Source: Pseudonocardia sp. ICBG1293 (GTDB taxonomy: Bacteria > Actinomycetota > Actinomycetes > Mycobacteriales > Pseudonocardiaceae). From it: 64,000 nt of DNA. The notes beneath the pieces were generated by a model, which saw nothing but the letters and a program-made list of their open reading frames with translations, was not told the origin of the DNA and ran no database searches. Position 1 is the first letter of the stretch. Each line of letters begins with the position of its first letter. Positions 34,387 through 43,913 of the stretch are shown one piece after another. The DNA is taken from positions 124,001-188,000 of the forward strand of contig NZ_JAHLEL010000047.1 in the NCBI RefSeq assembly GCF_020131355.1, given 5' to 3'. Made by a program: the position numbers and the translations under genes.

Positions 34387-36410
34387 GCAGCGACGTCGCC
34401 GCCACTGCGGCCCCCGGTGGACGGCCCGACGGTGGGGCACCCGCGCGCCGAGGGACCAGGATCTCCTGGCTGCTGCGTCGCCCCGGCATCCTCGCCTGCC
34501 TGGCCTGGATCGCGCTCGTCTTCGTCGCGAGCAGCGTGGCGAGGCTCCTCGCACTCGGTGAGCCGTTGGAGCAGGATCTGGCCAACGCCCTCGCGGGTCC
34601 CAGTGCGGAGCACCCGCTGGGGACCGACCAGCTGGGCCGCGACGTGCTGGACCGGCTGCTGTTCGGCGGGTGGGAGACCCTGCTCAGCGCCGCGCTCGCG
34701 GTCGCCATCGCGGTCCCGCTGGGCACCACGCTGGGGTTGCTGGCCGGCTACGTCGGCGGTCCGGTCGACACCGTCGTGAGCTGGCTCCAGGACATCCTCA
34801 TCACGCTGCCCACCATCCTGGTGCTGCTGGCCGTGGCCACCGTGCTGGGCAACGACATCTGGGCCGCGATGACCGTGCTCGGTGTGCTCATGTCGGCCAC
34901 CTTCGTCCGGCTGGTCCGCTCACTGACGAGGTCGGTGCGCGAGGAACTCTACGTCGACGCGGCGCGGGTGTCCGGGCTGTCGAACGCACGCATCCTCGGT
35001 CGCCACATCCTGCCCAACACCGTCGGCCCCGTGGTCATCCAGGGCTCGGCCGCGCTGGGCACGGCCGCCGTCGTCCAGGCCGGGCTCGGCTTCCTGGGCC
35101 TGGGCGCTCCCCCGCCGTACCCGAGCTGGGGCGGCATGATCTCCGAGGCGGCAGGTGCGATCAGCCTGCAGCCGTGGCTGCTCGTCCCCTCCGGACTGAT
35201 GATCGTGCTGACGGTCCTCGCCCTGAACCTGCTCGGGGACCATCTGCGGGACGAGATGTACGCGTCCCGGCACGGACGGGGTGACGCCGCGCAGCGCACC
35301 CGGCGGCACCGGCGTGCCGCGCACGACCTGGCCCGACGCGAGGTGCCGGAGGACCCGGCGGACGAGGCGGGACGCGGCGGGGTGCTGCGTGTCCGCGACC
35401 TGCGGGTGTCCTTCCCGCGCGAGGGTGGCTTCGTCGACGTCGTCTCGGGCCTCGATCTGGACATCGCCGCAGGCGAGGCCGTCGGCCTGGTGGGCGAGTC
35501 CGGGTGTGGCAAGACCATGACCGGGCTGAGCATGCTCGGTCTGGTGCCCGCACCGGGGGTGGTCAGCGGGCGGATCGAGATCGACGGACGCCGGGTCGCC
35601 ACCCACGACGGCTCGTTCACCGCCCTCCGGGGGCGGGACGTGGCGCTGATCTCGCAGGAACCGATGGTGGCGCTGGACCCGGTGTTCACCGTCGGCAGCC
35701 TGCTCGGCGAGGTCCTGCGCGGGCACGGTTTCGACCGTGCCGGGGCCCGGGTCCGCGCTGCCGAGCTGCTCGAGCTGGTCGGCATCCCGCGGATCGCGAC
35801 GGTCCTGACGTCGTATCCGCACCAGCTCTCGGGCGGGATGGCCCAGCGGGTGTCCATCGCCGTCGCGCTGGCGGGCGAACCGCGGCTGCTCGTCGCCGAC
35901 GAACCGACCACCGCCCTCGACGTGACCGTTCAGGCCGAGATCCTGGAACTGCTCCGGCGGCTGCAGACAGAGCTCGGGATGGCGTTGCTGTTCATCACCC
36001 ACGATCTCGGGGTCGTCGCCGACATCTGCACCCGCACCGTCGTGATGTACGCCGGCGAGATCGTCGAACAGGGCCCCGTCGAGGATCTGTTCGACGGGCC
36101 GCGCCACCCCTACACCGGGGCGCTGCTGGCCGCGACGCCGCTGCTGGACGGCGACCACGACCCCATCGGCATCCCCGGCGTCGTCCCGCCGCCCGGCCAT
36201 TGGCCCGGCCACTGCCGGTTCGCCGGTCGCTGCACGTTCGCCGTCGACCGGTGCCGCGCCGGGCCGATACCCCTCGGGCCCGCCGGCGTACAGCACCTGC
36301 ACCGCTGTGTACGCGCGGACGAGCTGCTCACCGACCGGGGCGGCGTGGCACCCCGGCCGCCGTTGCCGACCGAGCCGGGCCCCACCCGGATGGAGGTGAG
36401 CTCGTCGTGA
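34383..36410 (+). CDS. Fused DppC-type permease and DppD-type ATPase
   Basis: A 675-residue fusion of two importer subunits usually encoded separately. Residues ~25-295 are the DppC permease (HPLGTDQLGRDVLDRLLFG, EAA loop YVDAARVSGLSNARILGRHILPN). A ~40-residue Arg/Asp-rich linker follows. Residues ~335-675 are the ATPase: Walker A GESGCGKT at 371-378, ISQEPMVALDPVFTVG, signature LSGGMAQRVSIAVAL, Walker B LLVADEPTTALD, and the C-terminal oligopeptide-type Cys motif (CRFAGRCTFAVDRC). The frame is uninterrupted and both halves are complete, so the fusion is real. Such permease/ATPase fusions are known in actinobacteria. Confidence 0.94.
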   Translation: MSSDVAATAAPGGRPDGGAPARRGTRISWLLRRPGILACLAWIALVFVASSVARLLALGEPLEQDLANALAGPSAEHPLGTDQLGRDVLDRLLFGGWETLLSAALAVAIAVPLGTTLGLLAGYVGGPVDTVVSWLQDILITLPTILVLLAVATVLGNDIWAAMTVLGVLMSATFVRLVRSLTRSVREELYVDAARVSGLSNARILGRHILPNTVGPVVIQGSAALGTAAVVQAGLGFLGLGAPPPYPSWGGMISEAAGAISLQPWLLVPSGLMIVLTVLALNLLGDHLRDEMYASRHGRGDAAQRTRRHRRAAHDLARREVPEDPADEAGRGGVLRVRDLRVSFPREGGFVDVVSGLDLDIAAGEAVGLVGESGCGKTMTGLSMLGLVPAPGVVSGRIEIDGRRVATHDGSFTALRGRDVALISQEPMVALDPVFTVGSLLGEVLRGHGFDRAGARVRAAELLELVGIPRIATVLTSYPHQLSGGMAQRVSIAVALAGEPRLLVADEPTTALDVTVQAEILELLRRLQTELGMALLFITHDLGVVADICTRTVVMYAGEIVEQGPVEDLFDGPRHPYTGALLAATPLLDGDHDPIGIPGVVPPPGHWPGHCRFAGRCTFAVDRCRAGPIPLGPAGVQHLHRCVRADELLTDRGGVAPRPPLPTEPGPTRMEVSSS

Positions 36411-37456
36411 CCGCCGAGCCCCTGCTGGACGTCCGCGATCTCACCGTCGAGTACCGCGTCGCACGCCGGGGGACGCTCCGGGCCGTGCACGGGGTGCATC
36501 TCGACGTCCGGGCGGGCGAGACCGTGGGGCTGGTCGGTGAGTCCGGCTCCGGCAAGTCCACGATCGGTCGCGCGGTACTCGGCCTCACCACACCGACGGC
36601 GGGCTCGATCCGCTTCGACGGGCGGGAGATCGCCGGTCTCCGGGGACGGCGACGGGCACGGCTCGCCCGGGACCTGCAGGTGGTGTTCCAGGACCCGCTC
36701 AGTTCGCTCAACCCGTCGCTCACGGTCGGGGAGCTGCTCCAGGAGCCGCTCCGAGTGGTGCGGCGCGTGTCGCGCAGCGAGGCGGCGACGGCCGTCGGCG
36801 ACCTGCTCGAGCGGGTGTCACTCCCCCGTGACGCCGCCGGCCGCTATCCCGGGGCGTTCTCCGGCGGACAGCGACAGCGCATCGCGATCGCCCGGGCGCT
36901 GTCGATCGACGCACGGCTCATCGTGTGCGACGAGTCGGTCAGCGCGCTGGACGTCTCCACCCAGGCCTCGATCCTCTCGCTGCTGCGTCGCCTGCAGCAC
37001 GAGCTCGGCGTGGCCTACCTGTTCGTCTCCCACGACATCGCCGTGGTGCGCAACATCTCCCAGCGGATCGTGGTGCTCTACAAGGGCGAGGTCATGGAGC
37101 GCGGCCACACCGCCGAGGTCGTCGACCGGCCCTGTCACCCCTACACACGCACCCTGCTCGACGCGATCCCGGTCCCCGATCCGCGTGGGCAGCGGGAGCG
37201 ACGGGAGCGGCGCCTCGCGGCCCGCGACCGGACCCTCGGCGATCCCCCACCGGTGGCGGATACCGGTACGGGGTGTGTGTTCGCGGCACGGTGCGTCGAG
37301 GTCCACGACGTCTGCCGCACCCACGCGCCCACACCGGTCCCGGTCGGGACCCGACAGGTCGCCTGCCACATCTACGACCCGGCCTCCGGCCACCCCCGGG
37401 TCGGCGAGCTCACGGAAGGCGCAGCGGACGGCCGTCTCCTCCCCCGGGGCCGGTAG
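36407..37456 (+). CDS. DppF-type ABC ATPase
   Basis: A 349-residue second ATPase of the importer. Walker A GESGSGKS at 44-51, Q-loop VVFQDPLSSLNPSLTVGE, signature FSGGQRQRIAIARAL, Walker B LIVCDESVSALD, and the late CVFAARC...CRTHAP Cys motif that can hold an Fe-S cluster in Dpp/Opp ATPases. GTG overlaps the fusion gene stop by 4 bases. Confidence 0.95.
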   Translation: MTAEPLLDVRDLTVEYRVARRGTLRAVHGVHLDVRAGETVGLVGESGSGKSTIGRAVLGLTTPTAGSIRFDGREIAGLRGRRRARLARDLQVVFQDPLSSLNPSLTVGELLQEPLRVVRRVSRSEAATAVGDLLERVSLPRDAAGRYPGAFSGGQRQRIAIARALSIDARLIVCDESVSALDVSTQASILSLLRRLQHELGVAYLFVSHDIAVVRNISQRIVVLYKGEVMERGHTAEVVDRPCHPYTRTLLDAIPVPDPRGQRERRERRLAARDRTLGDPPPVADTGTGCVFAARCVEVHDVCRTHAPTPVPVGTRQVACHIYDPASGHPRVGELTEGAADGRLLPRGR

Positions 37457-37511
37457 CCACCCCGGACCGATGACACGGCTCCACCCGGCACGACAGATGA
37501 TGAGGACAACG

Positions 37512-38339
37512 ATGCAGATCCAGCTGGACCGCGGCGGTCTCGAGGCACTGACCCCGGAGTGGACGGGCGACCGCGACGGCAACGGACGACCGCTCGTCAG
37601 CGACTCCGTGATCGACCGCCTCCGCGGCATCTCGACCGAGCAGGCCTGGAAGCCGATGAAGCAAGCCGGCTACCTGCGCCAGTTCGTCGGCGACTGGTGC
37701 CAGACCCGACCGGGTCAGCACCTGATCGGGCGCGCCGTCACCGCGCAGTACGTACCGCACCGGCCCGACTTCGATGCCGTGGTCCTGCACTACGCACGCG
37801 CCCGTGGCTGGGCGGCGGACGGTGTGGTCAAGCAGAACTGGTGGGCCATCGAGGCCCTGGTCCCGGGTGACGTCATGGTCGTGGACATGTTCGGGAAGAT
37901 CGAACAGGGCACGTTCATCGGCGACAACCTGGCCACCGCGCTGGCCAGCAGGGCCGGCGGCGGCGGCGCCGTGATCGACGGTGGCATCCGCGACGAGACG
38001 GGCATCGCCGAGCTGGAGTCGACGAACGTCTTCCACCGGGGGGCGCACCCGACCGGCATCGCCGACGTGACGATGGCCGGGCTGAACGTGCCGGTCCGGG
38101 TCGGTGGTGTCACGGTGCTGCCCGGCGACATCGTCATCGGCACCCCGACCGGGGTCATCTTCGTACCGCCCCACCTCGCCGAACCGGTGGCCCGGCACAG
38201 CGAGGACACCCGCCTGCGCGACGCGTTCGGCAAGTCCCGCCTCGCCGAACGCGTCTACACCAGCGCCCAGATCGACATCGGGACCTGGGACGCCGAGATC
38301 CAGGCCGACTTCGAGGCCTGGCGGCTGGACCACCGATGA
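37512..38339 (+). CDS. RraA-like aldolase/decarboxylase
   Basis: A 275-residue member of the RraA/4-hydroxy-4-methyl-2-oxoglutarate aldolase family. Typical features are the metal/pyruvate-site DGGIRDETGIAEL, GTFIGDNLATALASRAGGGGAVIDGG, and GVTVLPGDIVIGTPTGVIFVPPHLAE. It is longer than E. coli RraA (~160), as in the aldolase branch. Next to a dehydratase and a KDG-type kinase it is a candidate retro-aldolase for a 2-keto-3-deoxy intermediate, standing in for a KDPG aldolase, which is absent. ATG at 37512 has GAGG about 7-10 bases upstream. Confidence 0.8.
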   Translation: MQIQLDRGGLEALTPEWTGDRDGNGRPLVSDSVIDRLRGISTEQAWKPMKQAGYLRQFVGDWCQTRPGQHLIGRAVTAQYVPHRPDFDAVVLHYARARGWAADGVVKQNWWAIEALVPGDVMVVDMFGKIEQGTFIGDNLATALASRAGGGGAVIDGGIRDETGIAELESTNVFHRGAHPTGIADVTMAGLNVPVRVGGVTVLPGDIVIGTPTGVIFVPPHLAEPVARHSEDTRLRDAFGKSRLAERVYTSAQIDIGTWDAEIQADFEAWRLDHR

Positions 38340-38395
38340 CCGCACCGGCATCCGCCACACCAACCGCGACACGGCGAGCACACGGGAGGGCCCCC

Positions 38396-39683
38396 ATGAC
38401 CGAGGTCGGACTCGAGGACCGGATCAACACCCGGACGCGTTCCAGCGACCTGCGCATCACGGACATGCGCATCGCCAAGCTGGACGGCGTTCCGATGCGC
38501 CACACGATCATCCGCCTGGACACCAACCAGGGCATCACCGGCTGGGGCGAGGTACGGGACCAGGCGAGCGCGACCTTCGCGCTCATGCTCAAGTCCCGCC
38601 TGGTCGGCGAGAACCCGTGCAACGTCGAGAAGGTCTTCCGCAAGATCCGTCAGTTCGGCGGGCACGGCCGTCAGGGAGGCGGGGTCTCCGGCGTCGAGAT
38701 GGCACTCATGGACCTGGCCGGCAAGGCCTACGACGTCCCCGCCTACCTGCTGGCCGGGGGGGAAGTACCGCGACCGGGTGCTCGTCTACGCCGACACCCC
38801 CGCCCGCACGGACCCGGAGGAGATGGGCAAGGTCCTGCTCGAGCGCATGGACCGGGGCTTCCGGATGCTCAAGATGGACGTCGGCCTGTCGCTGCTGTGG
38901 GACGTCCCCGGAGCCGTCGTCGCGAGCGAGCACGAGCGCACCCGCAAGCCCAAGATCCGCCCCTACACGATGCATCCCTTCACCGGGGTCCACATCACGC
39001 AGAAGGGGGTCGAGCACCTGGTCGACTATGTGGCGCGGGTACGCGAGATGATCGGCTACGAGATGCCGGTCGCGGCCGACCACTTCGGCTACATGGACGT
39101 CGAGTCGGCTATCCGGCTGGGGCGCGCCCTCGAGCCGTTCGGGCTGGAGTGGCTCGAGGACCTCATCCCCTGGCAGTTCACCGAGCAGTGGCGCCAGATC
39201 ACCGACGCCATCGCGGTCCCGACCTGTACCGGTGAGGACATCTACCTCGCGGAGAACTTCAAACCCCTGCTCGACCGCCAGGCCATCCGCGTCGCGCATC
39301 CCGACCCGGCCAGCGCCGGCGGCATCCTGGAGACCAAGCGGATCGCCGACCTCGCCCAGACCTACGGTGTCCCGACCGCTCTCCACCTCGCCGCCACGCC
39401 GATCGCCACCATGGCGTGCGTCGCCATCGGCGCGGCGTCGGAGACCTTCTACGCCCTGGAGCACCACGCCGCCGACGTTCCCGCGTGGAGCCGGCTCGTC
39501 ACCGGGCTCCCCGACCCGATCATCCAGGACGGGCACATCGCGGTCCCCGAGGCGCCCGGGCTCGGCTTCGGGGACATCGACGAGGAGGCCTTCACCGCGG
39601 CGTTGGACCCCCGGGATCCCGCGTTCTTCGCGGAGACGAGCGCCTGGGACGACGAGTCGAGCTACGACCGTCAGTGGGGCTGA
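38396..39683 (+). pseudogene. Enolase-superfamily sugar-acid dehydratase, frameshifted at a 7-G run
   Basis: Mandelate racemase/muconate lactonising type protein. From ATG 38396 (GGGAGGG five bases ahead) it reads ITDMRIAKLDGVPMRHTIIRL...YDVPAYLLAGG, then a G7 run at 38756-38762 shifts the frame. Read as six Gs it continues KYRDRVLVYADTPART to a normal C-terminus at 39683, about 428 residues. Catalytic elements survive: KMDVG, metal ligands in VAADHFGYMD, EWLEDLIPW and CTGEDIYLAEN, and the late HLAATPIATM. As written neither fragment is functional; the extra G may be a true mutation, slippage site or sequencing error. Confidence 0.82.
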
Positions 39684-39687
39684 GGGC

Positions 39688-40680
39688 GTGACGGGGCCCG
39701 TACCGGGCGGGGACCGGGGCGGGGTCGTCACCCTCGGCGAGACGATGGCCCTGCTGACCCCCGACGGCCGGATGGCGGCCGGCTCGTCGATGCGGATCGG
39801 TATCGGTGGGGCCGAGTCGAACGCGGCGATCGGCCTGGCCCGGCTGGGGTGCGACGTGACGTGGATCGGGCGGGTCGGGGACGACGACCTCGGCACGGCC
39901 GTACTACGCGAGATCCGTGCCGAGGGGGTGCGGGTCGTGGCCGACCGCGACCCGCACGCGCCCACCGGCCTGATGCTCAAGGAGGTGCGGGGCGGTCGCC
40001 CGAGCCGGGTCCGCTACTACCGTTCTTCCAGTGCCGCGGCCCGATGGCGACCGGAGGACCTCGACCACGTGACCGGCCGTATCGCCGGTGCCGCGACGCT
40101 GCTCGTGACGGGCATCACCGCCGCCCTGGGCCCGGGACCGCGCGCCGTGCTGACCCGCGCGATCGCCGTCGCACGGGATGCGGGCGTCGAGGTCGTGCTC
40201 GATGTCAACCACCGCCGGTCGCTCTGGACCGACGAGCAGGCCAGGGAGGTGCTCGGAGGCCTGCTGACCGACGTCGACGTGGTGCTCGGCGGGGCGGACG
40301 AGGCCGCGATGCTGCTGGGGCGCGCGGCGGGAGCGGAGACCGTGGAACGCGGTGCGGAGCTCGCAGCCGGGCTCCGCACCCTCGGTCCGGCGACGGTCGT
40401 GGTCAAGCTGGGTGCGCTCGGTGCCCTCGCCGACGGGAAGGACGGACCGTCGTACGTCCCGACCCGCCCGGTGACGGTCGTCGACCCGGTCGGGGCCGGG
40501 GACGCGTTCGCCGCGGGTCTGTTGGCAGCGCGGATCGAGGGGGCCGCGCTGCCCGAGCAGATCGCCCTGGGCAACGCCTGCGGTGGCGCCGTGTGCGAGG
40601 TGCCCGGCGACTGGGAGGGTCTGCCCACCCGTGCGGAGCTCGCCCGGGCGCCGGGGTCGCGGACCTCGGTCACCCGGTGA
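39688..40680 (+). CDS. PfkB-family kinase, 2-keto-3-deoxygluconate kinase-like
   Basis: A 330-residue ribokinase-family sugar kinase. GIGGAESNAAIGLARLG is the N-terminal PfkB signature, VRYYRSSSAAARWRPEDL resembles KDG kinases, and the C-terminal VDPVGAGDAFAAGLLAA holds the catalytic Asp and anion hole. Placed after the dehydratase it would phosphorylate the 2-keto-3-deoxy acid. GTG at 39688 is 4 bases after the preceding stop. A hairpin immediately follows the stop codon, so this ends the operon. Confidence 0.88.
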   Translation: MTGPVPGGDRGGVVTLGETMALLTPDGRMAAGSSMRIGIGGAESNAAIGLARLGCDVTWIGRVGDDDLGTAVLREIRAEGVRVVADRDPHAPTGLMLKEVRGGRPSRVRYYRSSSAAARWRPEDLDHVTGRIAGAATLLVTGITAALGPGPRAVLTRAIAVARDAGVEVVLDVNHRRSLWTDEQAREVLGGLLTDVDVVLGGADEAAMLLGRAAGAETVERGAELAAGLRTLGPATVVVKLGALGALADGKDGPSYVPTRPVTVVDPVGAGDAFAAGLLAARIEGAALPEQIALGNACGGAVCEVPGDWEGLPTRAELARAPGSRTSVTR

Positions 40681-40713
40681 GACGGGGCGTGGGCTCCGCC
40701 GCCCGGCCCCGTC
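40681..40713 (+). terminator. Terminator hairpin after the kinase
   Basis: GACGGGGC (40681-40688) pairs with GCCCCGTC (40706-40713) around a 17-base loop, directly after the kinase TGA. No T-tract. It marks the end of the sugar-acid cluster. Confidence 0.5.
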
Positions 40714-40821
40714 GGTCGCCCCCGCGCGGCGGACGGGTCGTGGGACGGCCCGGGGCGGGACATCCGTCCGGGGGGTTGTCCCCACTGTCCGTTCTGGTGC
40801 GAGCCGGAACCATCGGGAGGT

Positions 40822-41769
40822 GTGACCGACACCCGGCCCGCGCCGCGCTCGGACTTCTCCGACCGGCTCCGGCATCCCGTTCCGCACCTGTTCGTCTACG
40901 CGTTCGCGATCGTCCCGGCGATCGCGCTCGTCGCCGCGGTCCCGCTGGCCTGGGGCTGGGGCCTGACCTGGCTCGACGCCGGGCTCGCCCTCGGCCTGTA
41001 CATCGTGTCGATGCTGGGCGTGACCGTCGGTTTCCACCGCTACTTCACCCACGGCTCGTTCACCGCCAACCGCCCCCTGCGGATCGCGCTGGCCGTGGCG
41101 GGCAGTCTGGCCGTGCAGGGGCCGGTCCGGCACTGGGTGGCCGACCACCGGCGCCACCACGCCTACGCCGACGCCGAGGGCGACCCGCACTCGCCGTGGC
41201 GCTACGGCACCTCCCCCGCCGCGCTGGTCCGCGGGTTCTGGCACGCCCACATGGGCTGGATCTTCGACCGGTCGCTGACCGACCAGCGCCGCTTCGCACC
41301 GGACCTGCTCGCCGACCCCGACATCGACCGGGTGCACCGCGGCTTCACCCTCCTGACGATCCTGTCGGTGTTCGGGCCCGGCGTGATCGGCGGCCTGGTG
41401 ACCTGGTCGTGGTGGGGCGCGTTCACCGCGTTCTTCTGGGCCGGCCTGGTCCGGGTCGCGGTGTCGCACCACGTCGCGTGGTCGACCAACTCGATCTGCC
41501 ACCTCGTCGGTGAGCGCCCCTACCGGGCCCGGGACCGCTCCACCAACGTCTGGCTGCTCGCCGTCCCGAGCATGGGCGAGTCCTGGCACAACCTGCACCA
41601 CGCCGACCCCACCTCGGCCCGGCACGGCGTCGGCCGCGGTGAGATCGACATCTCGGCCGGGACGATCCGGCTGTTCGAGCGGCTCGGCTGGGCGTGGAAC
41701 GTCCGCTGGCCCACCGAGAAGCGCCTGGCCAGGCTGGCGGCCCGGCCGGACGAGCCCGCCGCCGCCTGA
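40822..41769 (+). CDS. Membrane acyl-CoA/fatty-acid desaturase
   Basis: A 315-residue di-iron membrane desaturase (delta-9 type). The three His boxes are HRYFTH (residues 72-77), HRRHH (109-113) and HNLHH near residue 263; helices around 25-65 and 185-215 flank them. GTG at 40822 has GGGAGG six bases upstream. It is a stand-alone gene with housekeeping lipid-fluidity character. The gap after it (41770-41948) has a 10-bp long-loop inverted repeat GGCCCCGCGC (41822/41863) that may be its terminator. Confidence 0.93.
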   Translation: MTDTRPAPRSDFSDRLRHPVPHLFVYAFAIVPAIALVAAVPLAWGWGLTWLDAGLALGLYIVSMLGVTVGFHRYFTHGSFTANRPLRIALAVAGSLAVQGPVRHWVADHRRHHAYADAEGDPHSPWRYGTSPAALVRGFWHAHMGWIFDRSLTDQRRFAPDLLADPDIDRVHRGFTLLTILSVFGPGVIGGLVTWSWWGAFTAFFWAGLVRVAVSHHVAWSTNSICHLVGERPYRARDRSTNVWLLAVPSMGESWHNLHHADPTSARHGVGRGEIDISAGTIRLFERLGWAWNVRWPTEKRLARLAARPDEPAAA

Positions 41770-41910
41770 CCCGACCCCGGGCGTCGCCCCCGGCGCGGTG
41801 CCGCGACGGCGGGCACGACGTGGCCCCGCGCCCCGGAGCCGGACACCACACCGGTCACCGGCGCGCGGGGCCCGCTCCGGTGCAGACTGTGCGCCGACGC
41901 ACGTTCGGCA

Positions 41911-41942
41911 AGTTTGCACTCTGTGCATCTTTGCGCCAAACT
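41911..41942. promoter_or_regulatory. Operator-like palindromes upstream of the MFS gene
   Basis: TGCAC-TCT-GTGCA (41915-41927) is a perfect palindrome, nested within AGTTTG (41911-41916) and CAAACT (41937-41942) arms. It ends 6 bases before the MFS GTG. A TetR-type repressor, encoded at the end of this operon, is the obvious candidate ligand. Confidence 0.4.
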
Positions 41943-41948
41943 CGTTGG

Positions 41949-43913
41949 GTGACGTCAACTACCCGCCCTGCGCGCACCCCCGAGGAGGCCGCGGCCCACC
42001 GCCGCGACGTACTGCTCCCGCTCACCGGCCTGCTGATGGCGCTGTTCGTCGGCGTGCTGTCCAGCACCATCGTGTCCAACGCGCTCCCCCGGATCCTGGG
42101 CGACCTCGGCGGCACGCAGGCCGAGTACACCTGGGTGGTCTCGGCGTCACTGCTCGCGATGACCGCATCCACCCCGATCTGGGGCAAGCTCGCCGACCTC
42201 TACTCCAAGAAGCTCCTGGTCCAGGCCGCGATCGGGATCTTCCTGGTCGGCTCGCTGCTGTGCGGGCTGGCGGTCTCCACCGGGCAGCTGATCGGCTTCC
42301 GGGTGCTGCAGGGCCTCGGCATGGGCGGTCTGCAGGCGCTGACCCAGGTGGTCATCGCCGCGATCATCACCCCGCGCGAGCGGGGCCGGTACATGGGCTA
42401 CCTCTCCGGGATCATGTCGATCGCCGTCGTCGGCGGGCCGCTGCTCGGCGGGATCATCGTCGACTCGCCGCTGGGCTGACGCTGGTGCTTCTTCGTCGGC
42501 GTCCCGCTGGCCGCGCTCTCGCTGCTGGTGCTGCAGCGCACCCTGAACGTCCCCACCCCCGTGCGGGCCGACGGCGAGCGCCCCCGTATCGACTACCTGG
42601 GCGCCACCCTCATCGCCGCCGCGGTGTCGGCGCTGCTGCTGTGGACCTCGCTGGCCGGCAAGCAGTTCGGCTGGGCCTCGCCGACCTCGTTCGGGCTCAT
42701 CGGCGCCGGCCTGGTGCTGCTGGTGGGCGCGATCGTCGTCGAGCGACGGGCGAAGGACCCGGTCGTGCCGCCGTTCCTGTTCCGCGACCGCACCGTCGTG
42801 CTCGCCACCGTGGCGAGCCTGTTCGTCGGCGTCGCGATGTTCGGCTCCACGATCTTCCTGTCCCAGTACTTCCAGCTCGCCCGGGGTGCCAGCGCCACCG
42901 AGGCGGGACTGCTCACCCTCCCGATGATCGTCGGCATGTTCGGCGCGTCGAACATCGCCGGCCAGCTCATCACCCGTACCGGCGTCTGGAAGCGCTACCT
43001 CGTCGGCGGCGCGGTCTCGTTGACCGCGGGTCTGACCCTCGGTGCCGCGGTCATCTCCTCGACCGCCCCGTACTGGCTGGTCGCGATCGCGATGGCGCTG
43101 GTCGGCATCGGCGTCGGCACGACGCAGCAGAACCTGGTGCTGGCGGTGCAGAACACCGTGGCGTTGCGGCACATGGGCGCCGCCAGCTCCACCGTGACGT
43201 TCTTCCGCTCGCTCGGCGGGTCGGCGGGCGTCGCGGGGCTGGGTGCGCTGCTCGCCTCCGTGGTCGGCTCCCGGACCGCGGCCGGGCTGGCCGAGGCCGG
43301 TGTCGACGGTGGCGCGGCGGTCGGCGGCGGTCAGGTGCCGCACCTGGCCGACCTGCCCGAGCCGGTCCGGTCGATCGTGATGGAGCCCTACGGGCACGCC
43401 ACCTCGATGATCTTCCTGGTGGCCGCGCCGCTGGCGCTGCTCGCACTGGCCGCGATCCTGGCGCTGCGCGAGGTGCCGCTGCGCGACACCCTCGACATCG
43501 AGAAGCCCGCCGACCCCGGCACCGGTGCCGCGGCGACCGTCCCGGCCCCGCCGAGCGGCCCCACCGGGCCGGTGCTGCACGGGTTCGTGCGGGCCGACGG
43601 CGCCCCGGCGGGCGGTGCCGTGCTCACCGTCCTCGACGGCACCGGCGACGAGCTCGGTCGTACCCGCGCCGACGCCGACGGGCACTACCGCATCTGCGTG
43701 GCCACCGGCATCGTGTCCACGGTGTACCGCTGGGAGGGCCGTCCCGCCGCCCGGCGGGTCGCCGTCGGGGAGGACGGGCTGCGGCTCGACGTCGACCTCC
43801 CGGCCGGGACGGCGTCGGCGGGCGCCGCCGGCCCCGACGGGCAGGGCAGGCCCGAGTTCGTCTCGGTCATCGAGGCACCCGAGCGCGAGCGGACGGGGGC
43901 CGACCGTGGCTGA
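41949..43913 (+). pseudogene. DHA2-type MFS exporter with an internal TGA and C-terminal TTR-like domain
   Basis: Fourteen-helix drug-exporter family (VSNALPRILGDLGGTQAEYTWVVSASLL, GRYMGYLSGIMSIAVVGGPLLGG). At 42477-42479 the codon expected to be Trp in the family pattern LGWRWCFF is TGA (DSPLG-stop-RWCFFVGVP). The same frame then stays open for another 478 codons. As written this gives a 176-residue fragment and an orphan C-terminal part. A TGG-to-TGA change, readthrough or a base-call error would all fit. The last ~130 residues form a soluble transthyretin/carboxypeptidase-regulatory-like domain (VLHGFVRADGAPAGGAVLTV, TRADADGHYRI). The TetR gene overlaps the end. Confidence 0.85.

Noticed and set aside
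34383..36410. Permease-ATPase fusion as an assembly or base-call artefact
   Set aside because: Both halves are complete, the linker is a normal charged linker in the same frame, and such fusions are known in actinobacteria.
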